From the NCBI GenBank assembly GCA_024036415.1, contig JAMWET010001941.1, positions 7,501 to 71,500 on the forward strand: a stretch of 64,000 nucleotides of DNA. The letters run 5' to 3'. This document shows positions 58,693 to 64,000 of the stretch, in pieces (position 1 is the first letter of the stretch; every line of letters begins with the position of its first letter). The stretch is from Prochilodus magdalenae. Its lineage: Eukaryota; Chordata; Actinopteri; Characiformes; Prochilodontidae. The notes under the pieces are model-generated. The model did no database searches, had not been told where the DNA came from, and saw only the letters and a list, made by a program, of their open reading frames with translations. Position numbers and translations under genes: made by a program.

Positions 58693-59365
58693 CTGCAGCA
58701 GGGAAATCAGCACGAGTGACTCTCTTGGACAGGAACTGTTTCTTAAAGGCGGATGGGTTAAGGGATGAACGTGTATTTCGTCATTTGGGCTTCAGTGCTG
58801 AAATACCCTCCCCTGGAACACAGAGCCGTACCCTGTTTAATGTTCAGGCCTGACGTGCCTGCCACTTCCCTGTCGCTGGTTAGATGATGCAACCTGGACG
58901 CGAGTTGTTGTGCACTCTTATCACGTTAACTGCCACCCTGCTGTGAAGGCGAGCAGCTCGGTCACAGCAAGTTTGTGCAGAGGATGTTTTCCAGCGGTAC
59001 GTAACTGATGTATGGAACCTCGTGGGAAAGGCACAGGCCTCGGAACTACACACGACTGCTGTAGGGGACGAGGTGCTCATGATAAACAAACATACGTTAC
59101 ATCATCATCCGAGTTTCCGGCTTCTTAAAGGGACACCCCCAACCATTACCAAGATGCAGAGATGCAGAACTAAACAGATAGTCCTGGTCCTGAAACCCCA
59201 GCCGTGTTCTGAGATCCAACATCCCACAACACTGGAACTCTGTGTCACTGACCATGTCACAGAACATCCTTCTGCTCCTAATGGAATAATCTTCCACTCT
59301 GAACCTGCATGGAAGTGGGAACCTGGTTCTCTCTAAACTGACATGCTGATGAACATACCTATGGG
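58693..59365. other. dnah7 upstream intron, nothing recognised
   Basis: No dynein-like block, repeat or RNA gene was found. Open frames are short and lack known motifs. Confidence 0.5.
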
Positions 59366-59665
59366 GGCAGTCGTGGGCTGGAGGTTCGGGAACCAGCCTT
59401 GTGAGCGGAGGGTTGCTGGTTCGATTCCCTGAACTGACAGTAGGGACTGAGGTGCCCTTGAGCAAGGCACCTAACCCCCAACTGGGCGCAGTGGATAGGG
59501 CTGCCCACCACTCCAGGTAAGTGTGCTCACTGCCCCCTAGTGTTTGTCTTCACTAGTGTGTGTGTGTTTGTGGGTGTTTCACTTCACGGATGGGTTAAAT
59601 GCGGAGGACAAATTCCTATGTGTGAAAATCACAATGGGCACAAAATGGTATCTTATCGTATCTTA
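59366..59665 (+). mobile_element. tRNA-derived SINE, fullest copy
   Basis: Head GGGGGCAGTCGTGGGCTGGA looks like a tRNA A box and GGTTCGATTCCC a B box (about 59418-59429), so it is probably transcribed by RNA polymerase III. The body includes GAGCAAGGCACCTAACCCCC and the tail ATCTTATCGTATCTTAT. Reverse-oriented fragments occur at 3760 and 33215. Confidence 0.8.
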
Positions 59666-59910
59666 TATTCTGTTATCTAGAACCGGGCTGGTCAGCTGGC
59701 TAACATGCTAAAGGATATGCTAAACAGCTCCATCTTTAATATCACAGGCTCGAAAGTACTTGCGATAGGAAACTACAATATACTGCAATATAAAACTGCA
59801 GTATAGAAGTCTAAAGAACGTACCTAGAACATCTTACACGCTTCAAATATCGGTGTTTCAGTCAGAAGTAGCAACAAACATGATTTTAATTTTCTTAAAC
59901 TGAGTTTCTT

Positions 59911-60320
59911 GGAGTGACGGGAGCCATAGATTGGGAAGAGGTGCTACAGTGCAGGGAGTGTCTCGTTCCATGTGTGGAAAATGGCTCCAGAGCAGATGTT
60001 AATGATTGGCTAAAAGGAGGGACTGCATGTGGGCGTGGCCTAAGACCATAGTGTGAAGGAAGTAGCTGAATCTGCAGGTGTATGGAAGCGTACGGTCATA
60101 CGGGTCTACCAGCAGTGGATACAATCCCAGTCTACAGGGAATTCTCCTCGGAACTGTGCCAGGGAAGGCATCCACCAAATCTGGACCACCTGACCAGTTC
60201 TCTGATGTGAGAGTGTCTGAACGCTGGTGTGGCTACATCCAGAACCTCGTCCAGTACATGCCCGATCCAGTCCCAGCCGTTACTGGTGCTGGTGGAGGGG
60301 TTACAGGATGAACAAGGCTT
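59911..60320 (+). mobile_element. Tc1-like transposon fragment (HTH region), copy 4
   Basis: Matches copies 1-3 and extends to about 60320, where a separately duplicated repeat begins. Contains TGTAGCTGAATCTGCAGG-type sequence, reading VAESAGVWKRTVIRVYQQW, with an upstream stop. Confidence 0.6.
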
Positions 60321-60321
60321 T

Positions 60322-60842
60322 GGTGTTCCAGCTCACTGTAAAATGGGGACGTTGCTGGCCACACCCACTCCTTTGGGTGGCGCTGTTGGTTTCTTTTCCT
60401 TCACACTGAGCATCTAAAATAAACCCCTGTCTAATTTTGTCTTAGCCAGACTGTTTGAGGTGTTGGCAGCACGGAATTCTGAGGAATTCCGAGCTGGATT
60501 GATGTAAATGGATACGTTCACACAGCAGGTGATGGTGGCCCAGATCTGATCTGCTGCTTCACATGTGGTACAGTATCTGTGTGTCCGTGTATACAGCTGA
60601 ATCTGATCTGTTCAGGTCCGATGTGGAACTCTTTCATATGTGGTACCGAAATCCGATATGTATCCCATACGCATGAAGGTAATCTGAACAGCTGGATCAG
60701 AATTCACGCGACTTTTACCGTAACCCAACTCGAGATCCTCATAATTCCACGCTTGTGAGACCTCAAACGTTCCGGCTGATGGTTCTGTACACATTGCCCC
60801 TCATCCCAACTGCTCCGTGTTCAGTTATCCGAATGTGGTCAC
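60322..60842 (+). repeat. Dispersed repeat, first copy (about 520 bp)
   Basis: Starts GGTGTTCCAGCTCACTGTAA and shares the GGCCACACCCACTCCTTTGG, GGTGTTGGCAGCA and GATTGATGTAAATGGATACG segments with 62163-62651. Probably an unclassified transposable element. Confidence 0.85.
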
Positions 60843-62162
60843 AGGAGAACGAGGCTCCCGTCTGAAGTTCTGTTAGGTCCGTTTCAGTCAGATTTGATAA
60901 ATGATATCCATATTAAATCCCTCTATGGAGAATACTCCAGAACATCACAAAGGCCGTGTACCTCAATCTCCGGTTTCATGCCTGTTTAACCCAAAGCTTC
61001 CCTAATCTGTGCCTGGATTCGGGGATTTGTGTGTTCATGCTTATCTTATGTATGTACAGACGTACAAGCTGAATTAATTAGCCTCATGGGAGTTCCGCTC
61101 CACGGGGAAGCGGGCTTGCTAACTTGTCCTGGCAACCGAACCCCAGCTTCATTCTTATCTAAGATCCGATTATGATGATCCCAGTTGTGTTGTATCCCAG
61201 TAACATTCAAAAAGTGCTTGGATAATTGCCAGACGGGAAAGTTCTACCCTGGCAGCCAAAGTTCAGCCTAGCCCACGTAACGGAACTCGTACAGTTAGGC
61301 CCTCCGCAAACAGCAGCAGAGATTAAAGGACGATATCTGCTTCATCTCCTCCAGAGGAGCTGTAGCTAACAAGCCCATAAGAGATGAGCGAGGTATCGGG
61401 GAGGGATAAGAGGAAGAAGAGAATGCAGGCAGAAAAGGTGGAGGCTGGAGATCAGAAAGTGAGGTGGAAAAGAGAGGCGCCTCAGGGCAGGGGAGCGAGA
61501 TGGGAGCAGGAGGGGATTAAGGGATTGTATTAAGGTTAGATTAGGGGATTAGGGGCCACAGTGTGTAAATGAAAGCCAGCGCCTGTGATCAGACCGGGGC
61601 GGGTAGTGTAGCTCCCTCATCAAGAGAGAGGAGGAGCGGGTTAGTTGGGATTGGAGCCGTCAGTCAAACAGCGGGGAAACTTTACGGCAGAAGGAGGCCC
61701 AGCGTGGGCTCCGGAACTCCAGGAGGAACCAGGAGCAGGCCTGCAGGTGGATACAGGCGGCTCGTTTCGGATTCGGCCTCTGGGTGGCTAACGTTGTCAA
61801 CTGTTGCTGTCCGGTAGCATGTAGCATGGTTGAATAACAGGTCGGTGTTGGAGTTACGCTAATGCTAGCCTGGTTGTGTTTATTAGCCTGTAGAGTGGCT
61901 AGGCTAGCAGGCGGGATTCCCAGTAGTTCTGTGAGTCTGTGTGATGTAAGGATAACGGATGCTGGCTACATAACGTTTGTGGTCTGTTCATATTCATTGG
62001 CTACTCTGGCTCCGGCTCTGGCTCCGGTCACGCAGCAGGTAGAACTGGCCCAGGTCCAGTTTCCTGACCTGATAGGACTCAAACGTGAGCTGTGTCCCTC
62101 AGTAGTCCCACCAGATCACATGCTCCTAAACTGACCCGCATGCACAAAAGACAAAATGCACA
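60843..62162. other. dnah7 upstream intron, nothing firmly recognised
   Basis: 60960-61330 is repeat-free with GAATTAATTAGC and similar motifs and may hold conserved noncoding DNA. Purine-rich GAGGAGG runs lie around 61390-61540. Confidence 0.35.
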
Positions 62163-62651
62163 CGGTGTTCCGGCTCACTGTGTAACGGGGACGCTGCTGG
62201 CCACACCCACTCCTTTGGGTGGCGCTGTTGGATCCTTTAAACTTTACTTTCAGATTTTTCGTTCACACTGAGCATCTAAACCCTGTCTAATTTTGTCTTA
62301 GCTGGAATGTTTGAGGTGTTGGCAGCATGGAATTCTTAGGAATTCCGAGCTGGATTGATGTAAATGGATACGTTCACACAGCAGGTGACGATTTGCTTCA
62401 TATGTGGTGCAGATGTGTATCTGTGTGTCCGTGTGTACTGCAGAATACACTGAATCTGATTTGTTCAGGTCCAATGTGGAAACCTTTCATTCGTGGTACC
62501 GACTTTTACCGTAACCCAGCTCTATGTCCTGATAATTCCACGCTGGTGAGACCTCAAACATTCCGGCTGATGTTTCTGTACGAACTACACATTGCCGCTC
62601 ATCCCAACCGCTCCGTGTTCAGTTTCCGGAGAGAGATCCGGATGTGGTCAC
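62163..62651 (+). repeat. Dispersed repeat, second copy (about 490 bp)
   Basis: Direct-orientation relative of 60322-60842, with small indels scattered along it. A 1.3 kb unrelated spacer separates the copies. Confidence 0.85.
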
Positions 62652-63900
62652 GTGGTCTAAAGCCAGAGTTCAAGGCTCTATCATGTTCTGGGACTGTGTG
62701 ATCGCTCCTGGGATGCTGGAGAAGATGAAGCTGAAACCTCCAGGAGAGGAAGCTGCATCCGTGGGCAGTCATGACTGACTCTGGTCATGTGATGCACTGT
62801 TCTATTGCGCGTGCGGGTCAGTTTAGGAGCTATCTGTTCAGACTGACGTCGGATATACCTCGCTGGCAAGGCGATCACACAGCAGGGAAAAGTTCTGGAC
62901 AGATCAGCTCCGAAACCGACCCATATGCACCAAAGGACAGTCGGCTGGCAGACGAAGGTCCGCTACTGGAAGTTCCAGTGACTGACGGCCGAGCTCACCA
63001 CGAGAACATGTTTGAGCTCTCTGTGAAAAGGCCATGCTATACGGTCACTGCTTTGGTTTGGGTCTCTGGGTTCTATAAACTTTGCTGCCGGGCGGTTTGA
63101 CAGCCCCGTCCGTGCTGCGTTCCCCCATTTTGCTGGTGATGTCTCTGAACACGGGGCGGTTTGAGAAGCGGGGTCATTAGTTGTGTACAGAAACATTCTA
63201 ATCCACACCAGCTTTCATAGCACTGTTCCCTCAGTAGAGCGACGGTCTGAGGGAGGGGAGGGGAGGGGTGAGGTAAAGTCAGATTATTCCCAAACACTGA
63301 TTAAAGGCCGTGTTCAGTAAGAGTGCTAATATGGAGGACGTAGCTGAGGGAGGCGTGGAGTTCAACCCCCTCATGTTCGGATCATATCAGACTCTGCTAA
63401 ACATTTCCAAATGAAGCCTCAGGGCAACAAACCCACGTTCCTCGTCTGCAGTCACATGAGACCCGGAGAAAGGGTTAATAATGAAGGGAGGCATTTAACC
63501 ATCCAAAAAAAGAAACGACTGTACTGATCACACCATCTCCTTTCAGCCACACGGGTCAGCACCAGACAGCTTCCCCCAGGAAAACAGCTTCTCCTCAGCG
63601 TTCATCTGTTCACACATATGACCTGTTTCTACGGGAGGATAAAACTCAGTTAACATTAAATACTGTATAACTGTATACTGTATAACTGACTCTGATAACT
63701 GCTCATGAATGTATGTTGCCTAAAAGCAACATTATCATGCATTTAGTTACTATTTAATATTTTATAGTTTATTTAGTTTAATATATGTTAATATTGTTTA
63801 TGTTTAAGCATGATTACAGCTGTTAATTGTGGGTTTAACTGATGACTGTTGTGTATTAAATTGAAACAGTACTTTCCAACGTGTGTACATGTGTGTGTAT
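62652..63900. other. dnah7 upstream intron, nothing recognised
   Basis: No exon, element or RNA gene could be identified. Confidence 0.45.
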
Positions 63901-64000
63901 GTGTGTGTGTGTTATATATGTATATATATATATATATATATAGGTGTGTATATGAGCATGAGTGTGTGTGAGTGCATGTGTATATGTGTGTATATAAGTG
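63890..64000. repeat. (TG)n / (TA)n microsatellite at the window edge
   Basis: TGTGTGTATGTG, a (TA)n run and further TG-rich sequence reach the right edge. Confidence 0.95.

Noticed and set aside
59366..59440. A functional tRNA gene
   Set aside because: Box A/B-like sequences are present but belong to a SINE head with a SINE body and tail and diverged copies elsewhere; no proper cloverleaf could be drawn.
58693..64000. Further dnah7 exons upstream
   Set aside because: I looked on the minus strand for dynein-like blocks expected before the [12 protein letters not shown] exon and found none; the intron seems to extend past the window.
1..64000. CRISPR arrays, operons, phage or bacterial insertion sequences
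   Set aside because: The tandem arrays have no unique spacers between repeats and the genes are spliced vertebrate genes.

Overview
The window is vertebrate nuclear DNA, almost certainly from a teleost fish. It has GT-AG introns, AATAAA polyadenylation signals, several Tc1-like DNA transposons, a tRNA-derived SINE, a LINE tail and unusually many minisatellites. Some repeat families look like those of otophysan fishes, but I cannot name the species.

Two protein genes are well supported. (1) slc39a10 (ZIP10, a LIV-1 family zinc importer) is on the + strand. Its nine coding exons, 30483-45031, join without a frame break into an 816-residue protein. A 3' UTR of about 2.2 kb ends near 47.2 kb. 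A GC/CpG-rich segment with a TATA box and metal-response-element-like cores near 8.9-9.4 kb is my candidate for its promoter and 5' non-coding exon. If so, 9.5-30.4 kb is a 21 kb first intron. (2) dnah7 (axonemal inner-arm dynein heavy chain 7) is on the - strand and only its 3' end is present: four exons (58692-58540, 54582-54405, 53223-53120, 47780-47574) encoding the last 213 residues. The rest lies beyond the right edge. The genes converge tail to tail, as SLC39A10 and DNAH7 do in human, which supports both assignments. They do not share a pathway: one imports zinc at the plasma membrane, the other drives ciliary beating.

Layout: 1-8.8 kb is intergenic repeat-rich DNA (Tc1 fragments, a 2.1 kb array of 29-bp units, a SINE). 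8.9-9.5 kb is the candidate promoter, followed by an 85-nt near-perfect hairpin. 9.7-30.4 kb is the presumed intron 1, with 30-bp, 47-bp and 35-bp arrays. 30.5-45.0 kb holds the slc39a10 coding exons, with a Tc1 copy in one intron, a nested hAT-like insertion in another and a 30-bp minisatellite filling most of the last. 45.0-47.2 kb is the 3' UTR. 47.4-58.7 kb is the dnah7 3' end, with a 2.3 kb CpG-rich 28-bp array and a 0.6 kb (CT)n tract in its introns. 58.7-64 kb is a repeat-bearing upstream dnah7 intron.

Most long open frames here are minisatellite artefacts. The six large arrays total about 9 kb, roughly 14% of the window, and are its most unusual feature. I found no CRISPR array, operon or other prokaryotic feature, and no clearly undescribed coding system.
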